Shown here: one piece after another, positions 23,838 to 36,907 of the stretch
How the letters are laid out: every line of letters starts with the position of its first letter
Numbering within the stretch: the stretch's first letter is position 1
Assembly (NCBI GenBank): GCA_934045905.1
Contig: OW203763.1
Span: 48,398,121 to 48,462,120, forward strand
Direction: 5' to 3'
Length of the DNA: 64,000 nt
Origin: Leuctra nigra
Lineage: Eukaryota > Arthropoda > Insecta > Plecoptera > Leuctridae
Notes under the pieces: generated by a model
Database searches by the model: none
What the model saw: only the letters and a program-made list of their open reading frames with translations
What the model was told of the DNA's origin: nothing
Position numbers and translations under genes: made by a program

Positions 23838-25227
23838 TCCACGTGAGCTCTGTAATCTTATCATTTTACTTGAAACACAAAATAATGGAAATGTTTGCAT
23901 GATACTGCATTAATAAATGAACTACTTATTAAATTATTACCTTTATTATCCAAAGCAGCAACAAACTGTGCCGATCATTGCTACATTTTGATTTTGACAG
24001 AGGCATTGACGTTTGAAAAAGAAAAAACAAAGAAATCTTACGGTATCCACTGCCTTCTTGATTGGTTTTGTTCAATGACAAAAGCTGTAAATACATCGTA
24101 GTGTCATGCAGTGTAAACACATTCAATTTTTGACCCAGGTCAAACCCTGGGTACAGACCCGAGTCGTAAACCCGGAGCAATCGATCGACATATACAAAAA
24201 AAAATTATTCTTGAAATTACAAGTTCAAAAAACGTTTTCCTACATTTCAACTATATTTAAGTACAACAGACTCATTTAATGTTCTGTAGTTTGCAACTCC
24301 AGTCCAACAATGAGTTTTCAATTTTATGTTATCAGAGGATGAACAAAACTTTAACATGGGAGGTATAGGAAAATCATTTCGAATTTGGTATATAACTTTT
24401 AAAATAGCACACGTTGGTATTGTTTTCAATTTTTTTCCTGATAGTATGTCCATATGTCTACCATAAAAAAAGTTTTTTGCTCAAATCTATCGAGACAAAA
24501 AAAAATAGATCTTCATTTTAGCCTAAAAATGACACGATTTTCTTTTTCCGCCATAAGATAACATGGTGGAGACAAATCAATTTATCTCAGAAACTGGACA
24601 CGAGATGTGTTTCATTTTTTCATAGATTGTGTATTGCATGATTATCAATAAGTCACCAAAATTTCAAGTAAATCGGAAACATTGAGGTTATGGTGGTTCT
24701 ACCTTAAGTGGTGTAGTGTGAAAACAGCTTTAGTGTCTATACCTTCATTGCTCGAAACAACACTTCATTGAGAAGTCCTTATTGAAAATCAATAAACAAT
24801 TTGAGTGAGCCACTAGCCTGTTTTTCACGAAACCAAGGTTACTTTTGGCAAGGGTATTTTTGAAATACCTACCTACAATTTAGCATTGTTTGATATGATC
24901 TCAATGGAGGGATTCATATTGTTTCATATTGTTTCAATTATTTTTTGTTACTTTGTATTACATACCTACAAAAAATAACACCCCAACATATATTGATTAA
25001 AACTAAAATGATTATAAATTGAATTGAATTATTGTAATTTAACCTGAATTCCTGTACGTAGCTACGAAGTGAAATAAAATTCGTATTATTAAATGAACTC
25101 GAAAATGATCAGTCAGCGATTATTTGCCCGAATGTAACATATTTTGTAGGCCAAGTGGCAGACGTTGAACTGTTTTAATTCCAGGCTAATATTGTAATAT
25201 CGACTTACAATATTCTCTTCCATCTCT
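23838..25227. other. No gene seen
   Basis: Short frames only. Confidence 0.4.
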
Positions 25228-25540
25228 TTGAGATGTACACGTACACTCGACAAATCATAAAACGGTATTTGAGCGAAACAGATTGGCTGCTGGTTAGGTT
25301 CCTTGACAATCAATCCTTGTTATTATCAATGAAATCAGAGCTCACCTACTAGAGGTAGGTGACGAGTAGGTTTAGACTTCATCGGATGATGCCATCAAAT
25401 TTTTTTCAGACAATCCATTTCTTTCAAATACCGTTTTATGAATTGTCGAGTGTACATCTTTCACTTCTAGCCAATAGCGAGACAAATCGAAACAGTTCCT
25501 CTCCGATATTGGCTGGAAGTGAAAGATGTACGTGTACATC
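25228..25540. repeat. Compound hairpin repeat
   Basis: The segment with GTACACTCGACAAATCATAA (from 25238) is inverted at about 25425-25460, and a second inverted pair around GATGTACACG/CCAATATCGG lies at 25455-25535. It appears to be a degraded fold-back MITE. Confidence 0.5.
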
Positions 25541-26165
25541 TCATAGAGTTACACAATCGCGTTGATGGTCAATTCAGTGTGACAATTTGTAAACAATGAA
25601 TTAGGCCACCCGATGTGAAAATTAATTTGATTTAATTCCAAATTAAGTGGCAATTACCTACTGAAGACCCTGCGATGGTTTTGATTCCGTCCACCCATTC
25701 AGGATATAACTTGTCGCATCCATACATATTCACTAAATACTACACACGTCTAGATAATAATAAAAATAAATTCGAGTGTTTGTAGGTTCAAAGCATTTCT
25801 CCTTGTTTCTGTCAGATGCAGGTCTATAAATAGAATGAGTGACCTCCCCCCCCACCCCCCCCCAACAAACTGTCAGAAGCTGCAGAGTGTCTGTCCAGAA
25901 CGAGGGCGCTGCTACACATGAGAACATGATAAATAGTAGGCAGAGGTCAGAAAATAGACTCTCTTTACCTACACCAAACCACCTGAGCCAAAATAAACGC
26001 GCATTTTAAGTGGCATTGAAGAAAAACAATTCGCTCCAAGACCACTGGGCCAAGAACCAAGGTGGTTTAGTTCAGAGCACCGTGGTTCAGAGTCAGATGC
26101 ACACAAAGATAGAACATTCTTGAATGATAGTTTTATTTCTATCATCACATATGTTTCGAGCATAC

Positions 26166-26197
<32 letters not shown>

Positions 26198-27893
26198 TCT
26201 TTATTTTTAGAGCGAAGTTAAGCCAGTGGCTTCTCTTCCACTTAACTCTTTTGTTAACATAAGTGGTACAGTGTCAAGTAAATATGTGAATAAAAGGAAA
26301 ATTTTACAATGTATAATTCGACTATAGATAAGTTATTGATTGACATAAGGAATGTCAATTCCTTAAATCTGTATGTCCTTAAATGACATTACTTTAAATC
26401 TGAAAATGGATAACAATTGCTTATTTTGTTAAATTATCTTCTCCTTCTCCTTCTCCTCTTCTAATATAGTAGTAGTACCGGTCATTGGTAGTACCAATAA
26501 TTATATATGATCCGGTCACCGGAAACACAAAGTATCCATTAACAATTAATACAACAATAAATAAAATATTATATACCTACTACACAATATTTGAGAAAAC
26601 GCGATGTAAAGTTAAAATACCTACCTATAAATATTATTGCTTACATTCAAAAATAACAGGGAAAGAACTGATGCAAAGATTAATGTTAGATCAACCAATT
26701 ACAAAAATCAGTGACATTCTCCAGTAGGTATTTTATTTTGTTCAATGACAAACACGTCATGATGGAACGAGAAAAACCTAGGTACTACTTTGAAACGAAA
26801 TTTCATTGACTGACAATTTTTTCAGGTTTTCAGTTTTCAATTTATTTTTTCAAAAATACACCTAGGGTTAGGGTATCTCTTGCATCCGGCATAAAATAAG
26901 ATTGTGTGAAATTCTTGACCAATGAAATTTTAAAATCAAAAAGAAATTTCATGCAATGAAACATTACATTTTTACTTCCCAACCAATCCTAGGATGATTT
27001 CCAAAAACTGGTTAACAGACAAATAACAATTAGAGTAAGCAAAATGTTAGCTCAATCAATGATCAGAGAAACGGTGCAAGCCGAGTCGAAATGCTTGCTT
27101 AATCATCTCACAGAGAAACAAAATGATGAACAAAAACAATAGAGAGGAAGTTGTTTGATTGTCAATGAGATGACCAAACCCTCAACAGGATGTCATCTAC
27201 ATCCTCACACATAACTAGCAGGTAATGGCATGGGAGGGTTCTGCTAGATGAGACTTGGCTGGCATTCAGAGAATAGCATCAATTAAACATGCACACAGTT
27301 CATAGCGTAGAACTAGGCTGTGCCAAGCAACTCAAGTCCAAAATGATGCCAGAACTCAATTCCCCACATTTTGAGATTTAAAGTAGGTAGGTAAATGTAG
27401 ATTTCTAGCTTTGCAGATTGTGGTGAGGTGACTATAAACTAAGTTAACTTCATAACAGAAACTATACATTTGAAAAAAAAAAAAATCAAAATAGCAACAT
27501 GGTTCTGTAACCTAACTAACAAAGAAAAAGATTTGGCAATGTTGGTGTTTACTCTCCAAAGTGACAGGGCAAATTGTAAAACCAGCAGTTTGCAGAAACA
27601 CATGGGGAGAAAAATACTAATGCAATTCTTGCTAAATGTTACCTACCATCTTCCACTTATAAAATTAAAACCAAACAAAGTAGGGTAACTGAACATACAA
27701 TAATTTTGTTCGGGGCAGGCTAGGCTATGCACCTTTAAAGTACAATAATGCACCCAGAGTAGGTACCCAGACAGTAGACACTGCACAATCATTGAGTCAT
27801 GGATGTAAACAAACTTGGGCAGTAAAGGGTAGTAGGTACCTAGGTAGGTGTATAGGTAGGTAGGTAGTTAGTGTCGAGTTTTATTTTACTTAC
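25541..27893. other. No gene seen; simple repeats
   Basis: Contains a C-rich tract at 25846-25864, an (ATA)n microsatellite at 26166-26196 and a CTTCTC run near 26443. The region lies downstream of the exon at 27894-27968 and would be its first intron if that exon is real. Confidence 0.4.
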
Positions 27894-27968
27894 GATGTAT
27901 TCTCGAACTGTGTTATGGAAAATTTGGCCTCGTAAATCACGAACTTCATCGTCTTCCTCTTCGTCCAT
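27894..27968 (-). CDS. Probable first coding exon of an unknown gene
   Basis: On the minus strand an ATG at 27968 opens 25 codons that end exactly at a consensus GTAAGT donor (27893-27888), leaving phase 0. The peptide starts with a strongly acidic run (MDEEEDDEVRDLRGQ) and continues IFHNTVREYI. The exon lies in less repetitive sequence, and a CpG-rich stretch lies a few hundred bases upstream. I could not identify the next exon, which should lie to the left; the terminal-like exon at 9549-9692 belongs more plausibly to a transposon. The protein family is not recognised. The combination of a start, biased composition and a perfect donor makes chance less likely but not excluded. Confidence 0.5.
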
Positions 27969-28339
27969 TATATTAAGACATAAATTTAGTGGTTGAGTGT
28001 TCGTACATTTTAAGTAATATTCTTGAATCCACGAAACTTAATGGGTACCTACCTAGGTACTAGAATAGGTCAGACAATGAGGGTCAATCAATAATCTACC
28101 TACAAGGTACCATTTACTGTCACTTGCGAAGGGTAGTTTATCCAAATACACGAAAATACATCCAATTGAACCTCTCCTACAGTATAAATTATAATTAATA
28201 TAGTCCACAACACATTTAATAAAACTAGAACGACACTTTTGACACTTCAAAATCGCGTCGAACAACTGATCAACAACTGATGATCTTGCTGGCTAGTGGC
28301 TGGCTAGTAACTTAGGGACACAATACATCACCCACCAAA

Positions 28340-28530
28340 TGCAACTTGGTACACTTGGCAGTTGCTATACGCACGCCAGCGTGTATCCAACATTGTCGGA
28401 ACCAATCGGAACAATTTGGAGCTATGCGTGCGCATCTCTGTACACGCCGGCGTGCCCATAAGGACGTCGTTCAAGTTTTCCCCACTCGGAAATATCGCGC
28501 CACTTATCACGAGGTGAGTTTGAACTAAAG
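28340..28530. promoter_or_regulatory. CpG-rich stretch upstream of the 27968 exon
   Basis: Locally GC- and CpG-rich (GCACGCCAGCG, CACGCCGGCG, CGCGCC) in an AT-rich region. It lies 370-560 bp upstream of the start codon at 27968, so a promoter is possible. A GTGAGT donor at about 28513 would also allow a noncoding exon on the plus strand. This is inference from composition. Confidence 0.3.
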
Positions 28531-28567
28531 GCGGTAAAATAAAAAGAACAGAACTTTTGGTTGCGGA

Positions 28568-28893
28568 CAGGCGCGTAGGAAGGGGGGGGGGGGGGGGGGG
28601 ATGGGGGGAAAATCCCCCCCCCCCCCCTCTGATTCATTTACCCTCCCTATGTTCTTATACATTTATGTGTCAAGAAAAAAAATGGCTTAAAAAGTGTTAA
28701 AATCGCGTAGAAATGCACCAAATTGATGTCTAAAATTAAAAAAAATTCCGGGGCTGTGCGCACCGGACCCGCATTTTGCTGGGGGGCCCTCCCCCCAGAC
28801 CCCCCATTGTCTTCGTGGACACTAGTATATCCGGCTCAAGTTATTTTACAATATTATTCCCCCCCCCTTGCAAATTTAGTTCCTACGCGCCTG
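28568..28893. mobile_element. hAT MITE with G/C homopolymers
   Basis: Inverted ends CAGGCGCGTAGGAA and complement, flanked by an exact 8-bp GTTGCGGA on both sides (28560-28567 and 28894-28901). Inside are long G and C tracts and no gene. Confidence 0.9.
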
Positions 28894-28901
28894 GTTGCGG
28901 A

Positions 28902-29367
28902 GTATCCCTACACACAACATACACATACAAGACTACATACATGTCTCCCCAACAAAAATAAATAATTATTTTTATAATAATGACATTAAAAATGCAGCAC
29001 TGAAAGTGGTGATATCAAACAAATTAATAATATTTTGGAGCGTCGTGTATCTATTATTGAACAAACAAAATAATGATTAAAACAATTTCGTATTCAAAAT
29101 TCGTGAAATCATGTAACCAAGTTACTTCCGCCAAGCACAACAGTAAAAACCTAGCCTTGTGCCCAAATTTGCCATTAAATTACCAAAAAATTACAAATTA
29201 CATAATATTATACAACAAATAAAAATGTCATCCATAGATTTTAGATTTTGAAAAAGATCGTAATAATTCTTACAAAATTTAATTAATTCAACATTCAATA
29301 TTTAATAAACTCATTAATTTAAAAACAAATAAACAAATAAATTTAAATGTTTTTTTAAAGTTAAGTT
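28902..29367. other. No gene; fragment of the long inverted-repeat family
   Basis: 29096-29175 is a diverged copy of part of the 12189-12952 arm. The rest is AT-rich. Confidence 0.5.
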
Positions 29368-29775
29368 TTGTCCTGAAGAAGGTCCAAACATATGGATCGA
29401 AACAGTTGACATTACAGTTTATTCCATTTCAAAAGGGGAATGGGATCTTTAGTTGGTTGGAGGTGAGAAAGACTAGAGAAAAAACATGTCTGTCAACTTA
29501 GCTGAGAAAGTACTAACATTACAACAGATTCAAATTACTTTTTAAATGCATTTTGTTAGTCCAGGCTATTAAATTGACGATTTTATGGCAACTAGTGACA
29601 CATTATTTATTTTATGACTGATTTAAAGATCTAGTGGTCGTTTCAACACATGATTGATAAACACCAAAGCAAAATTTTTATGGTAGTGGTACTGCAAACT
29701 ATGCCATCTGTGGGAGATTTGCGAACTTCTTGGAACTTCCATTCCCCTTTTGAAATGGAATAAACTGTACTTACA
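29368..29775. mobile_element. Penelope-like LTR remnant pair
   Basis: A hammerhead-like core at 29373-29402 is followed by ACAGTTTATTCCATTTCAAA (29415-). The reverse complement of that segment recurs at 29735-29770. Inverted terminal copies with such a core are seen in the Penelope-like element at 42690-44965. No reverse transcriptase remains between them. Confidence 0.5.
29373..29402 (+). ncRNA. Hammerhead-ribozyme-like core
   Basis: CTGAAGA, then a stem of about six base pairs (GGTCCA/TGGATC) and GAAA, the CUGANGA...GAAA arrangement of the hammerhead catalytic core. Stems I and III could not be verified. Confidence 0.45.
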
Positions 29776-30612
29776 AATCTAGTGGAGCGGTCGCTCCACA
29801 CAGCCAAGTCGTACCGTACACTCTCAGTCACTCAACATACCGTAAATGCCTATCCCGGAAAAAAACCACTTCGTGTAAAAAAGGTAGCCAAGTCTCTTTA
29901 CTTTAAAAAAATTCAACACCGAAAAGGTGTGGTATCAAAAAAGGAGCCAAGTCAATTACATTTCCAAATATTTAATTGTATCTTTGAAATAAAAGTATAA
30001 ACACCGAGAAATACTTTACAAAAGGACTTAGATCATTTTAAGCTTATACTAAACGCAACTTTTCTTAGTAACCAAATCGGTTGAGGCGTATTTTTTTAAA
30101 GTAATACGTCCTTCTTCCTCCGACATGTGTTACAAGCTGTATGAATAAACTAACAAAAGAAGTGATATTTAGTTGCACTAATTTAGTTCCAATAATAGGT
30201 CCAGCCGTTTTTGAGTTATGACGATACTTCCGGTTTCAAAATGGAAATGGCAACACAAAAAAATCATAAGAGCAAGGTATCAAAATTTCAGGTTGATCGG
30301 TTCAGTCTGTGGTGGTTTAAATAGCAACTTCTGAAATCATTATCATCAGAATCAGAATCAGAAAGGGGTACAATTTCACGATTTTCACGGCTCTCAAGTT
30401 CGAAAACGGCACAACCAATTGTTATCTACTTTGGTATTATTATCTATACATATTGTCAGCTCAAAAAACTAAAAAGACATTTCACAGCAATGTGAGATTT
30501 TCCATTGTTGAGATCAGCAGGCCAAAAATCCTAGCTTAGTTGTATGTTTCGAAAAGTTTGCGTAAGTGTGAGCACCATGGGACTTGGCTGGAGAGGCGAC
30601 CGCCCCAATAGA
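29776..30612. mobile_element. Two rearranged Helitron-like fragments
   Basis: Starts with an inverted 3' end (palindrome 29782-29799), continues with a fragment of the 5' region (CGTGTAAAAAAGG and AGCCAAGTC segments) and a copy of the CCAGCCGTTTTTGAG/CTTCCGGTTT segment near 30200, and finishes with a degenerate 3' end at 30580-30612 in the opposite direction. Confidence 0.55.
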
Positions 30613-30979
30613 TGTAAAAAATGTGTATCGTTTCATATTTAGGTACGGCCCGGTTTTACAATGTCCCGACAAATGTCCCCGACAATTACTGTCGGGCGTA
30701 TAAGCCTGTCGGCAAATAAATATTGACTAGCGTTTTACAATAACGAACCAACCGATAAAAACCAGCCGACATTTGTCCATGCACTTAGCCGACAAAGTGC
30801 ATGTCGGCTAATTTTTGCTAATTTTTGGCTAATTTTTGCTTAATGACAAAAATTAAGCATTTTTGTCACAAGGTTGGTAGTACATATTTGCGTCACTTGA
30901 TCACCACTGCCCACCAGATACAAACAAACTTTATTAAAAGCAAGTCATGATGCTTAGAATTCACTGTGATTCATACAAT

Positions 30980-31346
30980 TTCATCCCAAAATAATTCATA
31001 TTTGTAGTGAAACGTTGTCAGATTTATGGTAAATTTCTCACATTACATTTTCTTTAAAATTTGGCCGGTGACCCTATATTTTCAAACGGCAGTGCTATTC
31101 TAAAAATTAATATCTTTAATTTGAGACTATTTTCAATGTTTTGTCATTCCTCTTTTGGTTTTAGGAGCAATTTAAGGCCAATATTACTGGACGACACGTC
31201 TCCCTATGTTATTTTATGGGGGGAAAGTGATCAATCAAGAATATCTAATTATATCATACGGTAAGGGGCAAATATTTTTTGCTAGTTGTATGCAATACGG
31301 TTTCACTAATCTTTGGTATGAATTACAACAAATTCTCATATTCTTC
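30980..31346 (+). repeat. Interspersed repeat R, direct copy
   Basis: Partner of 17922-18299. The short open frames in it are not conserved between the two copies, which argues against coding. Confidence 0.7.
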
Positions 31347-31523
31347 ACATATTCTTTATTTTTGCTTCTCGTGGTGTTGGGAATAAAATTTTTGTGGAGT
31401 TTTTCCATCTATGAATAGAATCCGATAGCATCATACAATAGGTATATTACTACAACATCAGTAACACAGGGAATATAGTTGGGTTATCAGGTGGTTTGTA
31501 TTAAAATGATTTATGAATCTTCG

Positions 31524-32606
31524 CACTGAGAGAAATAAATGTGAAATTATTTACGCTGAAAATATTTCGCTGGTTTTGGCGAAGTTTACACTTGTTTTAG
31601 CAACCACGTTTCGCTGGATTAGCGAAATCAGTTTCACAAACCGAACTAATTGGGTCTTGCGATTTAATTTCACTAGTGTTGCGAAATGTTTCATGTGACA
31701 AATAATCGTTCTTTTAGTGAAATATTTACGCAAATTTTGTGTAACTATTTTCTTAAAAGCTGTGAAATTATTTACGCTATAAACATTATGCTGCGTTTAA
31801 CGAAAATTTTCATTGTTTTAGCAACAAATTTCGCAGGAATAACGAAGGACTTTTCACTATTCGGGTCTTGCGATTTAATTTTACTAGATTTGCGAAATGT
31901 TTAGTAAGTAAGTAAGTAAGTAAGTTTTTTTCGCAGCGGCAAACGTGATCGATCGTTTAGTAGAATACTTACACTAAACCAGTGTAACATTTTAACATTT
32001 TGAATCTAGCGTCAGTAAATATTTCGCTAACTCCTCGCATCGTTCTTGTACAATTGTGATCGCTACTAACATCACCCGTCCGCACAGCCAGTTGGTCTAC
32101 ACGCTGTCTTCGAAATCTGCCGACCCGGGTTCGAATCACGCCCGAATCTCAACTAATCAAAGTGCGTTTTAATTTCAGATTCTAGTCACAAATGTAATCA
32201 TCTCTGTGAATATGTACTCAGATTGTAGTTGTAAGTAAATCCTATGAAGTAATCGTCAAATAACTTTTAAATTTTTTAATAATAAAATTTAACATTGGTA
32301 TAGCTTTGCGAAAAATAATCGCTAATCCAGCGCAATGTTTGCTATGTTTTTTTCTTACGTGTTACATTGGGGCCTGCGAAAATTTTCGCTATAATCCAGC
32401 GAAACTGTTTCACTAAAGTTGCATATTTAGACAGGGAAACAATTACACTAAATCTGTGAAACAAATTTCACTGGCCTAGTACAAATATTGCGGTAGAAGT
32501 CTGCGAAACCCTTTTCGCTATTTTTGTGAAATTTAATCCCTGTGTCTAGTTCAATGAGACTCTTACGCTGTTCCAGCGTAAGTTTCGCATGAAATTTCTC
32601 TCAGTG
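31524..32606. mobile_element. CACTA-like non-autonomous element
   Basis: Exact 16-bp inverted ends TCGCACTGAGAGAAAT at 31521-31536 and 32594-32609; the CACTG start is of CACTA/EnSpm type. Both ends are flanked by CG. The interior repeats TTTCGC/GCGAAA motifs many times in both directions. No transposase is present. Confidence 0.75.
32085..32152 (+). mobile_element. tRNA-derived SINE fragment
   Basis: A-box-like AGCCAGTTGGTCTACACGC and B-box-like CCGGGTTCGAATC at tRNA spacing, inside the CACTA-like element. Confidence 0.55.
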
Positions 32607-32890
32607 CGATAAGGTCAGACATCGATCAGACATTATTGACCAAAATGTAATGACCAGAAAAAATGTATTTCTGGGTCCATGACTACATAATATACAAAGA
32701 CATTTTATGCATAACATAACAAATTTTCTTGTTCAAAGACATTACTCACAGGGCAGTGAAATACTACCGTCATTCTGCCAAAATTGTAATGCTGTCATAA
32801 TTTTTTGATTGGAAATCAGTCGTGAATTTAACTTGATGAAATCCTGCTGTGTTTTGAAATAATAATTTTTTTATGAAGCTAGTACTACTA

Positions 32891-34876
32891 CCGGGTGGTG
32901 CAAAACAATCACCCTGATTGAGAGGTCACTAGGATATCGAAACTATTCTAGATAGGATTCTGAAATTTGTACACATACCTATTCGAAAACATACCGAAAT
33001 TTTATATGTGCAAGTTTCAAAAATATTAAAAAGTTACAGACGTTCAAATTTGGTTATTAAAAAATTATTATACGGAGCTCAAATAGCGCGCGTCCAGAAA
33101 ACTTCCAATAGCCGGGAAGCTGTTTCTTCAAAAATACGTACGATATCAAGCTGAAAATTTAAAATTATATTGAAAATATATTAAGATCGATTGTGTAAAT
33201 ATTTCAATCAATTCGAATGAATGGAACGAAAGTTATTGAATCTTGAAGTTGTGCTTGAAAATAGATTAGGGGGAAAATTAACTTTTATAACGTGTGTAAT
33301 AAAAGTTTAGAAATAAATCTACATATTCTGATTTTACGCTCAACTTCAAGATTCCATAACTTTCGTTCGATTCATTCGAATTGATTGAAATATTTACAAA
33401 ATCGATCTTAATATATTTTCAATATAATTTGAAATTTTCAGCTTGATGTCTTACGTAGGTTTGAAGAAACTGCACGCCAGCCAAGTCTTATCAAATTTGA
33501 TTATAATACGAGTTCGTACTGAAATAATTGTGATTTTCGCTGAAGACTCTTATTTTGTATTTTGTTGAGATTGTGAAACCGTAAAATTTCATTTTTTGGT
33601 CTTTGTGTTTCAGCATTTTGCCAGACATAAAACAACTATTGCTGACTAATTAGTCTCCTTACTAAACTTTGACTTTATGCAGTCAGCCAACGATACATAT
33701 CCGAAACTCAATTACAACAGTGACATTTCAGGTTTTGAAAATGTGTTGGTGATAAGTTTTTTGGGGGGGAAATCTTCTACCATCAAGCCGTTTTGTGTGA
33801 TGTTTTTTTAGATTTGCTAATATATAGAAGTGACTCAGATGTTCCACTTTAAATTAAGTCACGATGATTTCTTTCAAGAAATTTCGAAATCTGTCTGTCT
33901 ATGCATTTCTTTTATATCTTCTTATTAGATATATTAAGTAATTATCTCAACAAAATAAGAATACCTAATGTGTCCACCTGCTTGCGAATTATTTAATTGT
34001 GATATGCTTTTTAAGATTTAGAAACTTTTAGGAAAATGACCCAATACTTGACCTACCTTATAAGTGACGGAACCCAAGGATATCAGACTCTCTCTCTCAT
34101 TAAAAATGAATGTTGTATGTTTGTAAAGTTACTTCATACTAATAAAAAATAAAAAATAGTCACCATATTAAAAGATGTTTTTAACAGTACATAATAATGC
34201 TATTGTGTTGTATTACATGTGTGTTCCAAATTATACAGAACACAGAGTGAAAAGTAACAGCAACTTTCATTCTTTCTCTCACTTTATTAAAAATAGCACA
34301 TTGCAAAAAAATTACGAGTAACAATCAAGTATTTATCAATGAATAACAATATAATTATGCATACTTTCATCGTCCTACTTTATTAGGGATCATTTATACT
34401 GATAATTATAATTGACGAATGAATTAAAAAAGTTTGTTTTTAAATAAAACTATCCCAATTAATTCTCATATTTTAATTTACAATGTGACATTAATTATGA
34501 GGTAAATGTTTCTTGGAAGACAGTACAATAATACTCTAATGTTTTTCGGTCAGAGAGTATATAAGGGGCGTGACTAAGTTGCGTGGTGCCGAAATCGGGT
34601 ACAATTCGGAAATACGCGTCCCGCGTATTGGATGTTTTCTGGACGCGCGCTATTAATAGAGCGCGTCCAGAAAACATCCTATGAGCTCTGTTTAATCGTT
34701 TTTCGACAACGAAATTCGTACAGCTTTAACTTTTTTTCTATATATGTTATGGTGTTAAAACTCTCACAAATTAGACCTTGGTATGTTTTGTATAATTGGT
34801 GTAGTTTTCAGCCCGATCAGTGCAGGTTTCGTCACAGTGATGTCTCGCCCGTTGGACGTTTTTTTTGGCCACCCGG
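32891..34876. mobile_element. Mariner-like long-palindrome element
   Basis: Begins CCGGGTGG after TA (32889-32890) and ends CCACCCGG before TA (34877-34878). It is related to the better preserved element at 49088-49882, sharing the GCGTCCAGAAAAC and TTCAATATAATTTGAAA segments. The interior has nested inverted repeats, 33120-33460 and a 19-bp-arm palindrome at 34630-34680. Confidence 0.55.
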
Positions 34877-35005
34877 TAATTTATTGAATGGATATTTTCT
34901 CAGGGATTAGGAGCATATTTGAATTGAAACCCAAAATCTAGTGGAGCGGTCGCTCCACCCAGCCAAGTCGCACCGTACACTCACAGTCACTCAACATGAA
35001 AGATC

Positions 35006-36907
35006 ATGTTTGATCACTCAACATTGAAAGAAAAGATCAGGAAAATACAAACGGAATTAGATCAAGAAAAAAAGAAAGTTAAAAGTAAATTCTTAGAGGG
35101 TATGTTTAATGAAAATGATGTAAATAAAAGTTGGAGGAACATGTACCACTACATCAATACGCAAAAGAAGGGGGGGGGGGGGGGGGGGGACGGACGACTT
35201 ACCAACACTAATCAGTGAAAACGGAACACTCCATAGCGTAAGTGCAGAAAAGGCGGGGGCCCTTAATACATTTTATGAGAGAGTGTTTCAAAAGGAAGAA
35301 GAGAATGGGGAGGGGGAAGGGGGGGAAGGCGAAGAAGATAATTTACAAGTTAACGAAGGAAAAGAAAAAAATTTATATATCGAACGTAGCTATTCAGGAT
35401 TGTATTAGAAAGTTAAAAAATAACAAAGCACCTGGCATGGACGGAATTTCAAACAACTTCATAAAAATTGCACCAAAGGAAATTTCATTTTATTTAACTA
35501 TTATTTTTCAAAATTCAATCGATACGGGCATAGTTGTATTAGAATGGAAGAAAGCAATCATTATACCAATTCATAAGGGTGGGGAAAGGGCAAAATTATC
35601 CAACTATAGACCAGTTAGCCTAACATCAGCTGTCTGCAAGATATTAGAAAGATTAATTGATACCGAAATTAAAATCATAATTGAAAAAAGGGGGGGTTTA
35701 TTTAGAGGACAGCATGGATTTCGAAAGGGACACTCATGCACTACACAATTACAGGGGTTTGTGCAGGAGTTGTCGGACCCTTTGGACAGGGGGGAGAAAA
35801 TAGCTGCAATTTTTCTGGATTTCGAAAAAGCATTTGATAAAGTTCCACATAAACAACTAATAGTCAAATTACAGAATGTTATTCAAAATACAACTATCAC
35901 AAAATGGGTTCAAAATTTCTTAAGCAATAGAATACAAAAAGTAAAGGTCGGAAGTGAGTACTCAGACTACATAAGAGTAACATCTGGGGTACCACAAGGA
36001 AGTGTACTGGGACCACTGTTATTTAACATTTTCATCAACAACCTGGCACAAGGCATCACATCAAAAATCCGTCTATTTGCCGATGATTGTGTAGTATACA
36101 AAACTATAAATGGCAAAGACGATGAGGAGACGCTACAACAGGATCTACATTTAATAAATACATTGGTTGAAACAAATTTAATGGGGCTGAACGTGAATAA
36201 ATGTAAAGTAGTAAATTTCACCAGGAAAAATAGAAGAGAAGACCTTAATACAGAATTTTACCTGGGAGGAAACATACTAGAGGAGGTAGATGCCTACAAA
36301 TATCTTGGAATACACATACACAAGAATCTAGGGTGGGGAGAACATATTAAAAAACTTACTAACAAGGGAATAAAAGCTCTAAATTTTGTAATGAGACAAC
36401 TAAATGATACTGGGGTTCACATTAAAGAAAAAGCATACAAAAGTTTAATACGTCCGATGATTGAGTACGCTGGTTCAGTCTGGGATCCATACAATGAGAA
36501 TTTAATCAAAGAAGTAGAGGGGGTGCAGAGATTAGCGGCGAGAAGGGTTTTCAGAGTTGAAAGAAATGAGCAGGGGATAGTTGAAAAATTAAGAGAACGG
36601 CCCAGCGAGATGGTAGAGGAATTAGGATGGAAAAATTTAGGGGAGAGAAGGAAAAATGAAAGACTGATGAACTTCTTTAGGGTAAGGAATGGGTGGACAG
36701 GATGGGAGGAACTGGGGGAAAGGGTGGGGAGAGGTGTTCAGAGAAGTGTTCGAAGAGGGTGAGAAATAACTGTAGAAGGATCAAAGACCGACATAGGAAA
36801 ATACAGCTTCATAAGAAGAACAATTAAAGACTGGAACAGTTTAAGTGAGGAAGCGAAACGAGCTGAAGAACTTTTGGAATATAAAAGGATGATAGTGAAA
36901 AAGTGAA
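35006..36907 (+). pseudogene. LINE ORF2, reverse transcriptase, frameshifted
   Basis: The longest open piece, 35242-36762 (506 codons), holds the reverse transcriptase: KAPGMDGI near residue 65, IPIHKGG and NYRPVSL, FLDFEKAFDKV, SGVPQGSVLGPLLF, and the catalytic FADD (about residue 278), then AYKYLGI and the thumb region. Its beginning is read in two other frames: 35006-35170, ending in a run of about 20 G, and 35190-35400, which holds a SENGTLHS..AEKAGALN stretch typical before the RT. The expected C-terminus with DWNSL lies in another frame at about 36770-36907. Three frame changes, two at homopolymers, mean it is inactive or that the assembly has errors at those runs. The family is that of Jockey/CR1-like LINEs; exact clade not resolved. 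Confidence 0.85.
35169..35189. repeat. Homopolymer G tract
   Basis: About 20 G within the LINE coding region, at a frame change. Confidence 0.9.

Noticed and set aside
28422..28637. Proline-rich frame across the C tract
   Set aside because: Proline run comes from the homopolymer in a hAT MITE.
35242..36762. A 506-codon host gene
   Set aside because: All motifs are LINE reverse transcriptase, with a target duplication and A-rich tail.
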